A DNA stretch of 64,000 nt from positions 1-64,000 of the forward strand of contig DAHUXS010000002.1 in assembly GCA_027306995.1 (NCBI GenBank). Reading direction: 5' to 3'. This document shows, one piece after another, positions 1-9,040 of this stretch. Under the pieces are notes generated by a model. It did not search any database, was not told where the DNA came from, and saw nothing but the letters and a program-made list of their open reading frames with translations. The position numbers and the translations under genes are program-made. The DNA is from Lysobacter sp. GTDB taxonomy: Bacteria > Pseudomonadota > Gammaproteobacteria > Xanthomonadales > Xanthomonadaceae. How positions within the stretch are numbered: the first letter of the stretch is position 1; each line of letters starts with the position of its first letter.

Positions 1-1062
<1,062 letters not shown>

Positions 1063-1189
1063 ATAACCTCAAGTGGCCTTGGACCCAATCGACGCGATTG
1101 GCGGTCTGAAGCAAAACAAAGTTCTCGCTACATTCCACCCTATGCAAGACGGCGTCGATGCCTTTGTGTTCGACGATGTCTTCACCAGT

Positions 1190-1306
1190 TTCCTGGCGAC
1201 ATTAGCGCTGTGGCCCCACCCGATCCCATTCCGAACTCGGAAGTGAAACGCAGCTGCGCCGATGGTAGTGTGCACTTCAGCATGTGAGAGTAGGTCATCG
1301 CCAGGT
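1190..1306 (+). rRNA. 5S ribosomal RNA
   Basis: About 117 bases with the expected 5S layout. The ends TTCCTGGCGA and TCGCCAGG pair to form helix I. The conserved core CCCGATCCCATTCCGAACTC and the GAAGTGAAACGC stretch are present, followed by GCGCCGATGGTAGTGTG. It follows the 23S gene by about 127 bases, the normal rrn order. End positions are estimated to within a few bases. Confidence 0.95.
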
Positions 1307-1316
1307 TTTTACCCCG

Positions 1317-1347
1317 AAACGCCCAGCCAAAAGCTGGGCGTTTCTCT
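1317..1347 (+). terminator. rrn operon terminator 1
   Basis: Perfect 11-bp stem (AAACGCCCAGC / GCTGGGCGTTT) with a CAAAA loop, followed by CTCTTT. It lies 10 bases after the 5S gene and is the first of two tandem terminators sharing the same hairpin core. Confidence 0.85.
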
Positions 1348-1358
1348 TTATGCGCGAT

Positions 1359-1389
1359 GCCCCAGCCAAAAGCTGGGGCTTTCTTTTTG
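1359..1389 (+). terminator. rrn operon terminator 2
   Basis: Perfect 8-bp stem (GCCCCAGC / GCTGGGGC) with the same CAAAA loop as terminator 1, followed by TTTCTTTTTG. The 17-base core CCCAGCCAAAAGCTGGG is identical in both hairpins. Confidence 0.85.
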
Positions 1390-1449
1390 TCCGGAATTCG
1401 TGACCTCCGGCGCACGCCCTGTTCAGCCAGTTTGGTGACAATATCCCGG

Positions 1450-2235
1450 ATGAAATCGCTGCCCGCCCTGTTGCTGTGCCTGATCGCCTTGTCATGGGCG
1501 ACGGATGCCGGCGCGCGCACGGTGTATCGCTGCGTGCGCGGCAACACCGTGAGCCTGGCGACGGCGCCGGAACCGGGATCGAAGTGCGTTGCGAAGGAGA
1601 TTGATGACAACGTCGCCAAGGTGCCGAACCTGTGGGGCGATCTCGGCGCGATCAACGGCACGCTTTACGAACGCCAGCAGGACGGCAAGACCGTCTACAG
1701 CACGCGAAATCTGCCGGGATCGACGCCGGTCCTGAAGTTTTTCGTGCAGACGCCGCCGGGATCTCCCGCGCATGAAGGCCTGGGCAAGGTCAGCAAGCCG
1801 CGTCTCGATGTGTATGCCAAGGAATTCAAGTCGGCCGCGAAGAAAACCAGGGTGGATGACGCCTTCCTGCGCGCGATCGCCCACGCCGAAAGTGGGTTCG
1901 ACGAACACGCGACTTCGGCGAAGGGGGCGCAGGGTGTGATGCAGTTGATGCCCGGAACCGCGCACGAGCTTGGCGTCGCCGATCCTTATGCACACGAGCA
2001 GTCGATCAGCGGCGGTGCGCGTCTTCTCCAGCGATTGCTGGCGCTCTACAAGGGCGATTACGGCAAGGCGGCCGCGGCCTACAACGCCGGTATTGGCGCA
2101 GTGGCGAAGTACGGCGGAATTCCGCCGTATCGGGAAACGGTCGATTACGTGCAGAAGGTGACCGCGTTGCATGCGGCCTATCGTTCGGCGATGAAGCTGC
2201 CGCCGTTGCAACCGGTGTTGCGCGCTGCTCAATAA
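1450..2235 (+). CDS. Lytic transglycosylase, SLT (family 1) domain, exported
   Basis: 261-aa periplasmic enzyme predicted to cleave peptidoglycan glycan strands to 1,6-anhydro products. The N-terminus is a signal peptide (MKSLPALLLCLIALSWATDAGA). Residues about 120-250 form the Slt lysozyme-like domain: the catalytic glutamate is E147 in IAHAESGFD, followed by AKGAQGVMQLMPGTA and AAAYNAGIGAV. The ATG at 1450 is chosen because the frame upstream runs through the rrn terminators and the signal peptide starts here. No Shine-Dalgarno is seen, and a GACAAT box lies 7 bases before the ATG, so the mRNA may be nearly leaderless. Residues 25-100 are a lineage-specific N-terminal region with two cysteines. 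Confidence 0.9.
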   Translation: MKSLPALLLCLIALSWATDAGARTVYRCVRGNTVSLATAPEPGSKCVAKEIDDNVAKVPNLWGDLGAINGTLYERQQDGKTVYSTRNLPGSTPVLKFFVQTPPGSPAHEGLGKVSKPRLDVYAKEFKSAAKKTRVDDAFLRAIAHAESGFDEHATSAKGAQGVMQLMPGTAHELGVADPYAHEQSISGGARLLQRLLALYKGDYGKAAAAYNAGIGAVAKYGGIPPYRETVDYVQKVTALHAAYRSAMKLPPLQPVLRAAQ

Positions 2236-2254
2236 GCGATTTTTCGCTTGTTTT
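2234..2254. terminator. Short hairpin between convergent genes
   Basis: 6-bp stem AAGCGA / TCGCTT with a TTTT loop, followed by GTTTT, at the junction between the transglycosylase gene and the convergent sugar dehydrogenase gene. It could end transcripts from the left. The stem is short, so the call is tentative. Confidence 0.45.
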
Positions 2255-3399
2255 CAGGGTGATTTCGAAATTTTTGGCACCAGCTTGAGCAGCTCGCCAT
2301 CGTTGCCGTCCTGCAGGATCCAGAGCGCGCCATCCGGGCCTTGTTCAATTTCGCGCAGGCGATGGCCCATCGGATAGCGGTGTGTTTCATGGGCCTGGTC
2401 GCCGTCGATCTGCACATCGATCAGCGATTCCGACGACAGTCCGGTGATCAATGCATGTCCACGCCATTGCGGAAACAGCGTTCCGCTGTAGATCACCAGA
2501 CTCGACGGTGAAATCACCGGGTTCCACGAAGTTTTCGGCGCTTCGAAATCCGGTCGCGTCGAATGGCGCGGAATCGATCGGCCATCGTAATGATCGCCGT
2601 TGGAAACGACCGGCCAGCCGTAATTGCGGGCTTTCACGATCATGTTGAGTTCGTCGCCGCCGCGCGGTCCCATCTCGTCTTCCCACAATCGGCCCTGGCC
2701 GTCCCAAGCCAGTCCGAGAAGATTGCGATGCCCAAGCGTCCAGATCTGCGCGGTCACGCCGCCGCGTGACGCGAACGGATTGTCCGGTGGGACGCTGCCA
2801 TCCGGGAACAGGCGCACGACCTTGCCGAGATTGGTGGACATGTCCTGAGCGGGATCGAATTTCTGGCGTTCGCCGGAACTGATGAAGAGATAGCGTCCGT
2901 CCGGGGAGAACAGGATGCGATGGCTGAAGTGGCCGTTGCCGGTGACTTTCGGTTGCTGGGTCCAGATGCGGCGCGTGTTGGTCAATGCATGGGTGGCGAG
3001 GTCGAGCGTGGCGCTGTCGACGGCTGCGCCGCGGGTGTCGTCATCGCCCGCTTCGACATAGCTGTAATAGATGCGATGGCTGCTGGCGTAGTCGGGCGCA
3101 AGCGCGATGTCGCCGAATCCGCCCTGGCCGCCGTAATCCACGGTCGGTGTGCCGGTGATGACGGTTTTCGAGCCGTTGGCGGGATCGAAGACGATCAGGC
3201 GGCCGCGCTTTTCGGTGACCAGCAACTTGCCATCGGGCAGGAAGGCCATCGCCCACGGTTCATCGAAGCGCGCGATCGACTGGACGGAAAACGGTTCCTG
3301 TCCGCTTGCGACCGACGTGGTATCCGTCGCCTGTTGGGCGCCGCCATTGCAGGCGCACAGCAAGGACAGGGGAAGCATCAGTGCGAAACGCAGGTGCAT
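2254..3399 (-). CDS. PQQ-dependent aldose sugar dehydrogenase-like lipoprotein (GSDH family)
   Basis: 381 aa. The protein matches the soluble-glucose/aldose dehydrogenase beta-propeller family (YliI-like): FDEPWAMAFLPDGKLLVTEK at the start of the propeller, GHFSHRILFSPDG, GHRNLLGLAWD and EMGPRGGDELN. Such enzymes oxidise the C1 of aldoses in the periplasm using pyrroloquinoline quinone. A signal peptide ending in LLCAC suggests lipoprotein anchoring at about Cys17. The start has GGGAG five bases upstream. No PQQ synthesis genes are in the window, so cofactor supply cannot be judged. It is convergent with the transglycosylase gene and divergent from the HAD gene. Confidence 0.85.
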   Translation of the reverse strand: MHLRFALMLPLSLLCACNGGAQQATDTTSVASGQEPFSVQSIARFDEPWAMAFLPDGKLLVTEKRGRLIVFDPANGSKTVITGTPTVDYGGQGGFGDIALAPDYASSHRIYYSYVEAGDDDTRGAAVDSATLDLATHALTNTRRIWTQQPKVTGNGHFSHRILFSPDGRYLFISSGERQKFDPAQDMSTNLGKVVRLFPDGSVPPDNPFASRGGVTAQIWTLGHRNLLGLAWDGQGRLWEDEMGPRGGDELNMIVKARNYGWPVVSNGDHYDGRSIPRHSTRPDFEAPKTSWNPVISPSSLVIYSGTLFPQWRGHALITGLSSESLIDVQIDGDQAHETHRYPMGHRLREIEQGPDGALWILQDGNDGELLKLVPKISKSP

Positions 3400-3469
3400 G
3401 GCGGCTCCCGGCGTGGAGGCACGAGTATCGCCGATCCGTGGTTATCGTCGTGTGCGCCACGGCATGGGG

Positions 3470-3475
3470 GATAAT
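3470..3475 (+). promoter_or_regulatory. -10 box of a predicted leaderless promoter (HAD gene)
   Basis: GATAAT ends exactly six bases before the ATG at 3482, with no Shine-Dalgarno between. Transcription would start at or next to the A of the start codon. No good -35 match is visible. The same GATAAT-N6-ATG layout precedes hemC, ubiE and lipA. Confidence 0.55.
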
Positions 3476-3481
3476 GCCGGT

Positions 3482-4198
3482 ATGTCGACTGCCATCCGCA
3501 TGGTCGGTTTCGATGCCGACGACACCCTTTGGAAGAGCGAGGATTACTACCGCGCCGCCGAAGCCGAATTCCGTCGCATCGTCGGCGGTTACGTCGATCT
3601 TGCCGATCTGGGCGGTCGCCTCTACGAGGTCGAGAAACGCAATCTCGCGGTGTTCGGTTATGGCGCCAAGGGCATGGTGCTGTCGATGGTCGAAGCGGCG
3701 ATCGAGATCACCGAAGGGCGGATCGATGCCGCCGACATCCATCGCATCGTTTCGCTGGGGCGTGACCTGTTGTTGCATCCGGTCGAAGTATTGCCGGGCA
3801 TTCCCGCTGCGGTCGATGCCATCGCCGAGCGTTACCAGGTCGTGCTGATCACCAAGGGCGACCTCTTCCACCAGGAAGCGAAAGTGCGGGCGTCAGGGCT
3901 GGCCGAGCGTTTCCAGCGCATCGAGGTCGTCAGCGAAAAGGATGCGAAGACCTATGCCCGATTGCTGCGCGAATTCGGCATCCAGCCGGCGGAATTCGTG
4001 ATGGTCGGGAATTCGCTGCGTTCCGATATCGCGCCGGTGCTCGAGCTCGGCGGTGCCGGCGTCCACATGCCGTATCACGTCACTTGGGCGCACGAGGCCG
4101 AGCACGATGTTGATGCAACGCACCCGCGTCTGCGCCAGGTCGGCGATGCCTCGGGGATCGCCGCGGCGGTCGCCGACCTCGCCATCGGAAACGACTGA
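3482..4198 (+). CDS. HAD-superfamily hydrolase (YjjG/phosphatase type)
   Basis: 238 aa. All four HAD motifs are visible: motif I FDADDTLW (Asp nucleophile near residue 10), motif II LITKG, motif III lysine in SEKDAKTYARLL, and motif IV MVGNSLRSDIAPVLELG. A helical cap occupies about residues 20-95. This supports a cytosolic phosphomonoesterase; the substrate (nucleotide, sugar phosphate or other) cannot be told from sequence. The ATG at 3482 fits both the start of the fold and a GATAAT box six bases upstream, so upstream in-frame ATGs are rejected. It is divergent from the sugar dehydrogenase gene. Confidence 0.85.
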   Translation: MSTAIRMVGFDADDTLWKSEDYYRAAEAEFRRIVGGYVDLADLGGRLYEVEKRNLAVFGYGAKGMVLSMVEAAIEITEGRIDAADIHRIVSLGRDLLLHPVEVLPGIPAAVDAIAERYQVVLITKGDLFHQEAKVRASGLAERFQRIEVVSEKDAKTYARLLREFGIQPAEFVMVGNSLRSDIAPVLELGGAGVHMPYHVTWAHEAEHDVDATHPRLRQVGDASGIAAAVADLAIGND

Positions 4199-4255
4199 CA
4201 GACCAGCTCGCGGTGGTACCTGAAGCTGACTCCATCGCAATCGCGGGGAGTTGGC

Positions 4256-4678
4256 ATGAAAAGGATCCGGATGATCGTGCTGCTGCTGGCACTGGCCTGC
4301 GGCAACACTTGGGCAGGTGAAGTCCACCAATGCCTGGGGCAGGGTGGCGCGGTGAGCTATGTCGATGGCGATTGCCCGGCAGGCACGCGCGCCGGCTGGA
4401 CTCGCAGCTATGACGACGACCGCGCCGGACAGGCGCGCTCGATCCGCCAGCGTCAACAGGAAACGCTGGAGTGGCAGCGCAGCAATCGCGCGGAGATCGC
4501 GGCGATGATGCGTGTTCGCCGTGGTGGTCGGGTCGCATCGGGCGGACGCGGCGACGGCCTGGATCGTTGCCAGCGGACGCGCCATCGCCGGGATCGCGTC
4601 CGCGATCGCGAGTTCCAGACCATGACCTACGACCGCATGGTCGCCCTCGACGACGGCGTGCGCGAGGCTTGCCGGTAA
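4256..4678 (+). CDS. Exported DUF4124-like protein
   Basis: 140 aa with a clear signal peptide (MKRIRMIVLLLALACGNTWA). The mature N-terminus (VHQCLGQGGAVSYVDGDCPAGT) resembles the small DUF4124 domain common in exported proteins of this order: two cysteines and a short beta unit. The remainder is very rich in Arg, Asp and Gln and may be partly helical or disordered. The start is supported by GGGGAG five bases upstream of the ATG. Function is unknown. It lies between the HAD gene and another small exported protein. Confidence 0.7.
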   Translation: MKRIRMIVLLLALACGNTWAGEVHQCLGQGGAVSYVDGDCPAGTRAGWTRSYDDDRAGQARSIRQRQQETLEWQRSNRAEIAAMMRVRRGGRVASGGRGDGLDRCQRTRHRRDRVRDREFQTMTYDRMVALDDGVREACR

Positions 4679-4762
4679 CCCTGTCCGGCTTCGCTGCCGT
4701 TCAACTGGACGGTGCTATGGTGCCGGGTGCTCGTTGCCGTGACGGGCCTCAACCGCGATGCC

Positions 4763-5209
4763 ATGACGCAATTCCGACGTGCCCTGCTGATCGCCTGTCT
4801 CGCCTGCGGCACCTCCGCATGGGCGCCTCAGGTTCGGGCCGAGGATGCATTGGACTGCCATCTCAGTTTCAACCTCGAAGGCTGGTCGGTGTTCTACAAG
4901 ACCGCTTCGGGAACCGGCATGGTGAGCTGCAACAACGGCGACCGCCTGCCGGTCACCATCGTCTCGCGCGGCGGCGGCCTGACCTTCGGCAAGTCGCGCA
5001 TCACCGACGGTGTCGGTGAATTCACCGGCATCGCCAACATCCACGACGTGCTCGGTTCCTATGCGGCGGCCGAGGCGCACATCGGCGCCGTGCGTTCGCG
5101 CCAGGTGCAGGTGGTGACCAAGGGCAATGTCTCGCTCGCGCTCAAGGGCAAGGGCGATGGCTGGGATATCGGCGTGTCGCTGGCGAGCTTCACCCTCAAG
5201 GCGCGCTGA
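4763..5209 (+). CDS. Hypothetical exported protein
   Basis: 148 aa, not recognised. The N-terminus is a signal peptide (MTQFRRALLIACLACGTSAW…RAE) with cleavage likely near residue 26. The mature part has two cysteines, a glycine-rich stretch (VSRGGGLTFGKSRITDGVGE) and short beta-like repeats, ending VSLASFTLKAR, which suggests a small beta-rich periplasmic protein. The ATG at 4763 is preferred over one at 4712 because the signal peptide begins there. It is followed 27 bases later by the carboxylesterase gene, which has its own predicted promoter. Confidence 0.6.
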   Translation: MTQFRRALLIACLACGTSAWAPQVRAEDALDCHLSFNLEGWSVFYKTASGTGMVSCNNGDRLPVTIVSRGGGLTFGKSRITDGVGEFTGIANIHDVLGSYAAAEAHIGAVRSRQVQVVTKGNVSLALKGKGDGWDIGVSLASFTLKAR

Positions 5210-5224
5210 CACGGTCACGCATGG

Positions 5225-5230
5225 CACACT
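5225..5230 (+). promoter_or_regulatory. -10-like box of a possible leaderless promoter (esterase gene)
   Basis: CACACT, one change from the TACACT box before lptM, ends six bases before the ATG at 5237. There is no Shine-Dalgarno. This is the weakest of the six N6-spaced examples. Confidence 0.35.
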
Positions 5231-5236
5231 GCGGCC

Positions 5237-5914
5237 ATGACGACTGAACTTGAAACCGTCGAAACCGTTGTCGGGCAGGGCGATCCGAGCTGGTCGGTGG
5301 TATGGCTGCACGGCCTCGGCGCCGACGGCCACGATTTCGCACCGATCGTTCCCGAACTGTGTCGCGAGGGCTGGCCGACCGTGCGCTTCGTGTTCCCGCA
5401 CGCGCCGGTGCGCCCGGTCACCATCAATGGCGGCATGCGCATGCGCGCGTGGTACGACATCGCCCATCTCGATCTCGCCAACCGTGCCGACGAAGCCGGA
5501 TTGCAGGAATCGATGGCGCAGGCGGAAGCGCTGGTCGCCCGCGAAGTCGCGCGCGGCGTGCCGGAGTCGCGGATCATCCTCGCCGGGTTTTCGCAGGGCG
5601 GGGCGGTGACGCTGGCGCTTGGCATGCGCCGTGCGCTTCCACTGGCCGGTCTGGTCGCGTTGTCGACCTATCTCCCGGCGCCCGATCGCGCCAAGGCCGA
5701 ATGTCGCGCCGATGGCGCCCGGCCGCCGGTGTTCATGGCGCATGGCCTGGGCGATCCGGTGGTGCCGTATCTCGCCGGCGAGATGAGCGCCGACGTGCTG
5801 CGCGAATGCGGTTTCGCGGTGGAGTGGCACGCCTATCCGATGATGCATGCGGTGATGCCGCAGGAAATCTCCGATCTGTCCAACTGGTTCGAGGCACGGT
5901 TCCGCGCCGGCTGA
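5237..5914 (+). CDS. Carboxylesterase / phospholipase family alpha/beta hydrolase
   Basis: 225-aa cytosolic serine hydrolase of the acyl-protein thioesterase/carboxylesterase II family. The family signature WLHGLGADGHDF (oxyanion-hole loop) lies near residues 23-34. The catalytic triad is readable as S119 in GFSQGG, D173 in HGLGDPVVP and H204 in YPMMHAV. FPHAPVRPVTINGG is typical of this family. Likely substrates are short-chain esters or lysophospholipids; the exact one is unknown. Length is normal. It precedes the AlgR-like regulator by 43 bases. Confidence 0.9.
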   Translation: MTTELETVETVVGQGDPSWSVVWLHGLGADGHDFAPIVPELCREGWPTVRFVFPHAPVRPVTINGGMRMRAWYDIAHLDLANRADEAGLQESMAQAEALVAREVARGVPESRIILAGFSQGGAVTLALGMRRALPLAGLVALSTYLPAPDRAKAECRADGARPPVFMAHGLGDPVVPYLAGEMSADVLRECGFAVEWHAYPMMHAVMPQEISDLSNWFEARFRAG

Positions 5915-5957
5915 GTGCGCGTTACCATCCCCGCACACGGATCGCGGGGACGCGTGG

Positions 5958-6704
5958 GTGCAGGACACACGGGGTCAACAGGTGTTGCGCGTGCTCGTCG
6001 TCGACGACGAGCCGCTGGCGCGCGAGCGTTTGCATTCGATGTTGCAGCAGACCTCCGGCGTGACTGTGTCCGGCGCCGCAGGCAATGGCGAGGAAGCGAT
6101 CGCGTTGGCGCGGGAATCGCTGCCCGACCTCGTCCTGCTCGACATCGCGATGCCGGGCGGTGATGGCCTCGACGTCGCGCGTGAACTGGCGGGCTTGCGC
6201 CCGCGCCCGGGCATCGTCTTCGTCACCGCGCACGCCGAACACGCCGCCGCCGCGTTCGATGTCGAAGCGATCGATTATCTGGTCAAGCCGGTGCGGCGCG
6301 AACGCCTGGAGATCGCGCTGCAACGCGCGCGTCTGTTCCTGGCGACGCGCGGCAGTTTCGCCAGCGATGGCGGGCGCGGCCACCTGCTGGTGCGCCAGCG
6401 CGGCGGTGTCCGTCGCATCGCCATCGACGAGGTCACCTACCTGCAGGCCGACGACAAATACGTGATGGTCCATCACGCGCATGGTCACGACCTGATCGAG
6501 GATTCGCTCAAATCGCTGGAAGAGGCGTTCCCCGATCGCTTCCTGCGCATCCACCGCAACTGCCTGGTGGCGCGCAAGGCGTTGGAGGGATTGCGTCGCG
6601 ACGGCGAGGGCCAGTACCGGGTGCTGTTGCGCGGCATCGCCGAGCCGCTGGAAATCAGCCGGCGCTGCCTGCCGACGGTGCGATCCGCCATCGAGCAGGA
6701 CTGA
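5958..6704 (+). CDS. LytTR-type response regulator, AlgR-like
   Basis: 248 aa. The receiver domain (residues 12-130) has the acidic pair D16/D17, phospho-acceptor D62 in LLDIAMP, T90 and K110. The C-terminal LytTR DNA-binding domain spans about 145-245 (GVRRIAIDEVTYLQADDKYV, RFLRIHRNCLV). Translation probably starts at the GTG at 5958, with GGGGAC seven bases upstream. Placement directly before hemC matches algR-hemC in Pseudomonas and xanthomonads, where AlgR controls motility, polysaccharide and virulence genes. The usual sensor gene algZ/fimS is not upstream, so the cognate kinase must lie elsewhere or be absent. Confidence 0.9.
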   Translation: MQDTRGQQVLRVLVVDDEPLARERLHSMLQQTSGVTVSGAAGNGEEAIALARESLPDLVLLDIAMPGGDGLDVARELAGLRPRPGIVFVTAHAEHAAAAFDVEAIDYLVKPVRRERLEIALQRARLFLATRGSFASDGGRGHLLVRQRGGVRRIAIDEVTYLQADDKYVMVHHAHGHDLIEDSLKSLEEAFPDRFLRIHRNCLVARKALEGLRRDGEGQYRVLLRGIAEPLEISRRCLPTVRSAIEQD

Positions 6705-6716
6705 ACCACGAAGCGC

Positions 6717-6722
6717 GATAAT
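6717..6722 (+). promoter_or_regulatory. -10 box of a predicted leaderless promoter (hemC)
   Basis: GATAAT ends six bases before the hemC ATG (6729) in the 24-base gap after the AlgR-like gene. There is no clear -35 and no well-placed Shine-Dalgarno. It suggests hemC has its own start site, independent of algR. Confidence 0.55.
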
Positions 6723-6728
6723 GGTGGC

Positions 6729-7640
6729 ATGAAGCTGCGCATCGCCACCCGCAAGAGTCCGCTCGCCCTCTGGCAGACCGAACACGTCGCCGCCCGCCTG
6801 CGTGAAGCGCATCCGCGGCTGGACATCGAGTTGGTGCCGATGTCGACCCGTGGCGACGACATCCTCGATCGTTCTCTGGCGGCGATCGGCGGCAAGGGCC
6901 TGTTCCTGAAGGAACTGGAACTGGCGATGCAACGCGGCGAAGCCGATTGCGCGGTGCATTCGCTCAAGGACGTGCCGATGGTGCTCGATCCCGGTTTCAT
7001 GCTGCCGGCGATCCTCGAGCGCGCGGATCATGCCGATGCCTTCGTCAGCAATCGCCATGCGAGCATCGCCGGGTTGCCGATGCATGCCCGCGTCGGCACG
7101 GCGTCGTTGCGGCGCCAGGCGCAATTGCGCGCATTGCGCCCCGATGTGGTGATCACGGATCTGCGCGGCAACGTCAACACGCGGCTGGCCAAGCTCGATG
7201 CCGACGAATACGATGCCATCCTGCTGGCCTGCGCCGGTCTGCAACGGCTCGGCTTCGACGATCGCATCCGGGCGCGACTGGATGTGCCGGAATGGCTGCC
7301 GGCGCCGGCGCAGGGCGCGATCGCGGTCGAGTGTCGCGATGACGCCCGGGAGATCGCCGCGTTGCTGGCGGTGCTCGATCACGCCGCGACACGCACCTGT
7401 GTGGAGGCCGAGCGTGCGCTGAATCGCCGTCTGGATGGCAGTTGCCACGTGCCGATCGCCGCATATGCGCGGCTGGAAGGCGAGCGCCTGCACCTGCAAG
7501 GGCTGGTGGCTGCGGTCAGCGACGGCCACAGCCTGCGCGCGCGTGGCTATGGCGATGCGGCGGCGCCGGAAGCGCTGGGCGAGCGACTGGCGGATGAATT
7601 GCTGGCTGCCGGCGCCCGGGAGTTGATCTCCGCGAGCTAA
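6729..7640 (+). CDS. hemC: Hydroxymethylbilane synthase (porphobilinogen deaminase)
   Basis: 303 aa, full length. The enzyme joins four porphobilinogen molecules into hydroxymethylbilane in haem synthesis. Visible signatures: [13 protein letters not shown] at the N-terminus, [16 protein letters not shown] with catalytic D81, [24 protein letters not shown], and the dipyrromethane-cofactor cysteine C239 in [13 protein letters not shown]. hemD, which often follows hemC, is not next; a WYL regulator follows instead. Confidence 0.97.
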   Translation: MKLRIATRKSPLALWQTEHVAARLREAHPRLDIELVPMSTRGDDILDRSLAAIGGKGLFLKELELAMQRGEADCAVHSLKDVPMVLDPGFMLPAILERADHADAFVSNRHASIAGLPMHARVGTASLRRQAQLRALRPDVVITDLRGNVNTRLAKLDADEYDAILLACAGLQRLGFDDRIRARLDVPEWLPAPAQGAIAVECRDDAREIAALLAVLDHAATRTCVEAERALNRRLDGSCHVPIAAYARLEGERLHLQGLVAAVSDGHSLRARGYGDAAAPEALGERLADELLAAGARELISAS

Positions 7641-7670
7641 GCTATGGGCTGAGCCGCCTGCATCGCATCC

Positions 7671-8639
7671 ATGGACCGCCACGAACGCATCCACGCCCTT
7701 CATCGCATCTTCAAGTCGTCGCGCTATGCGGTGACGGTGCCGAGCCTGCAGGAACAGCTGGGCTGTTCGCGCGCCACGGTCTATCGCGACATCGCCTATC
7801 TGCGCGATGCGTTGATGGCGCCAATCGTCGGCGATGGCGACGCCGGTTTCCGCTACGACAGTCATGACGATTCGCGCTTCGAGCTGCCCGGCCTGTGGCT
7901 GAGTTCGGAAGAGCTGCACGCGTTGATGGCGGCGCAGGCGTTGATGGGGCACACCGGCGGCAACGTGCTGAACAGCGCGCTGGCGCCGCTGCAGTCGCGC
8001 ATCGAGAAGTTGCTGGAAGAACAGGCCGGTGGCCGACGCTGGCCGATGGAGCGCATCCGCGTGCTGGCGCACAAGGCACGCAGGCTCGACGAACATTCCT
8101 TCCGCACCGTGGCGTCGGCGACGCTGGAGCGCAAGGAACTGAGTTTCGAATACCGCGCACGCTCCACCGACGAGACCACGCGGCGTCGCGTGTCGCCGCA
8201 GCGACTCACCCACTATCGCGGCAACTGGTATCTCGACGCCTTCGATCATGATCGCGAAGCACTGCGCAGCTTCTCGGTCGATCGCATCACCGGCGCGAAG
8301 ATGCTGGAAACCTCCGCGCGCGACGTACCCGATGCCGAGCTCGATCGTCACCTTGCAGGCGGTTACGGCATTTTCTCGGGCGATCCCAAGGGCACGGCGA
8401 CGATCCGCTTCAACGCCAAGTCCGCGCGCTGGGTCGCCGACGAGCACTGGCATTCGCGCCAGGAGGGCCGCTTCCTGCCCGATGGCTCCTATGAGCTGAA
8501 GGTGCCGTACAGCAACGGCCGCGAACTGCTGATGGACATCCTGCAGTACGGCGGCGACGCCGAGATCATCGAGCCGCGCAGCCTGCGCGAGCAGGCCCGC
8601 ACCTTGCTGACGCTGGCGGCCTCGAATTACGACGCGTGA
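7671..8639 (+). CDS. HTH-WYL domain transcriptional regulator
   Basis: 322 aa. The N-terminus (residues 1-60) is a DeoR/HTH_11-type winged helix (RYAVTVPSLQEQLGCSRATVYRDIAYL). The middle and C-terminus form a WYL ligand-sensing domain (RVSPQRLTHYRGNWYLDAFD, SFSVDRI) followed by a WCX-like tail ending in EIIEPRSLREQARTLL. WYL proteins sense nucleic acids or small nucleotides in several DNA-damage and defence systems, but most stand-alone copies, like this one, have unknown targets. No defence gene lies next to it. Confidence 0.88.
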   Translation: MDRHERIHALHRIFKSSRYAVTVPSLQEQLGCSRATVYRDIAYLRDALMAPIVGDGDAGFRYDSHDDSRFELPGLWLSSEELHALMAAQALMGHTGGNVLNSALAPLQSRIEKLLEEQAGGRRWPMERIRVLAHKARRLDEHSFRTVASATLERKELSFEYRARSTDETTRRRVSPQRLTHYRGNWYLDAFDHDREALRSFSVDRITGAKMLETSARDVPDAELDRHLAGGYGIFSGDPKGTATIRFNAKSARWVADEHWHSRQEGRFLPDGSYELKVPYSNGRELLMDILQYGGDAEIIEPRSLREQARTLLTLAASNYDA

Positions 8640-8706
8640 CCCGAGGTCGCAGCTTCTGAGATGAGGCTGGGCGAGGCTGGACCCATCACAACGATGGAGT
8701 CCCGCC

Positions 8707-8964
8707 ATGCAGACCCGTTCCTTCATCCACCCCCATGCCGTGTTGATGCTGCGCCGCGCCTTGTTGGGCGGATTAGCGCTGGTCGCCCTGGTGCCCGCGG
8801 CGCGCGGATCGAACGCCTGGCTGGGCTGGATGCCGCTGTGGCTGGTGCTGATGCCGGCCTGCGCGTTGTGGGTGGCCGAGGGCCTGCCGCTGCCGCGCTT
8901 GGCGACGCGGGTGGCGCATCGCGGCGGCGGTCGTCGCGTCCAGGCGCGACGCCTGCGCGCCTGA
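8707..8964 (+). CDS. Small inner-membrane protein
   Basis: 85 aa, not recognised. It has two hydrophobic segments at about residues 14-32 and 41-59 separated by a short tryptophan-containing loop (SNAWLGWMP), and an Arg-rich C-terminal tail (RVAHRGGGRRVQARRLRA) that should face the cytoplasm. A TGGAG element lies ten bases before the ATG. It sits alone between the WYL regulator and the prolyl oligopeptidase. Confidence 0.55.
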   Translation: MQTRSFIHPHAVLMLRRALLGGLALVALVPAARGSNAWLGWMPLWLVLMPACALWVAEGLPLPRLATRVAHRGGGRRVQARRLRA

Positions 8965-9040
8965 CTTCTGGCGGGTGAGGGCGGCCGTGTCGCGTGTTAG
9001 CGTTGGCGACCACATTTCCCCATACAAGGAATGCCGCCCC

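Noticed and set aside
1063-1189. Possible tRNA in the 23S-5S spacer
   Set aside because: No cloverleaf, T-loop GGTTCRA or CCA end found; the spacer seems empty apart from likely processing stems.
7671-8639. WYL regulator as part of a defence island
   Set aside because: Neighbours are hemC, a small membrane protein and a peptidase; no defence-system gene is close.
5922-8726. Open minus-strand frame of 934 codons opposite the algR-hemC-WYL genes
   Set aside because: It is antisense to three well-recognised genes, has His/Arg/Gln-biased composition typical of the complement of GC-rich coding DNA, and matches no family.
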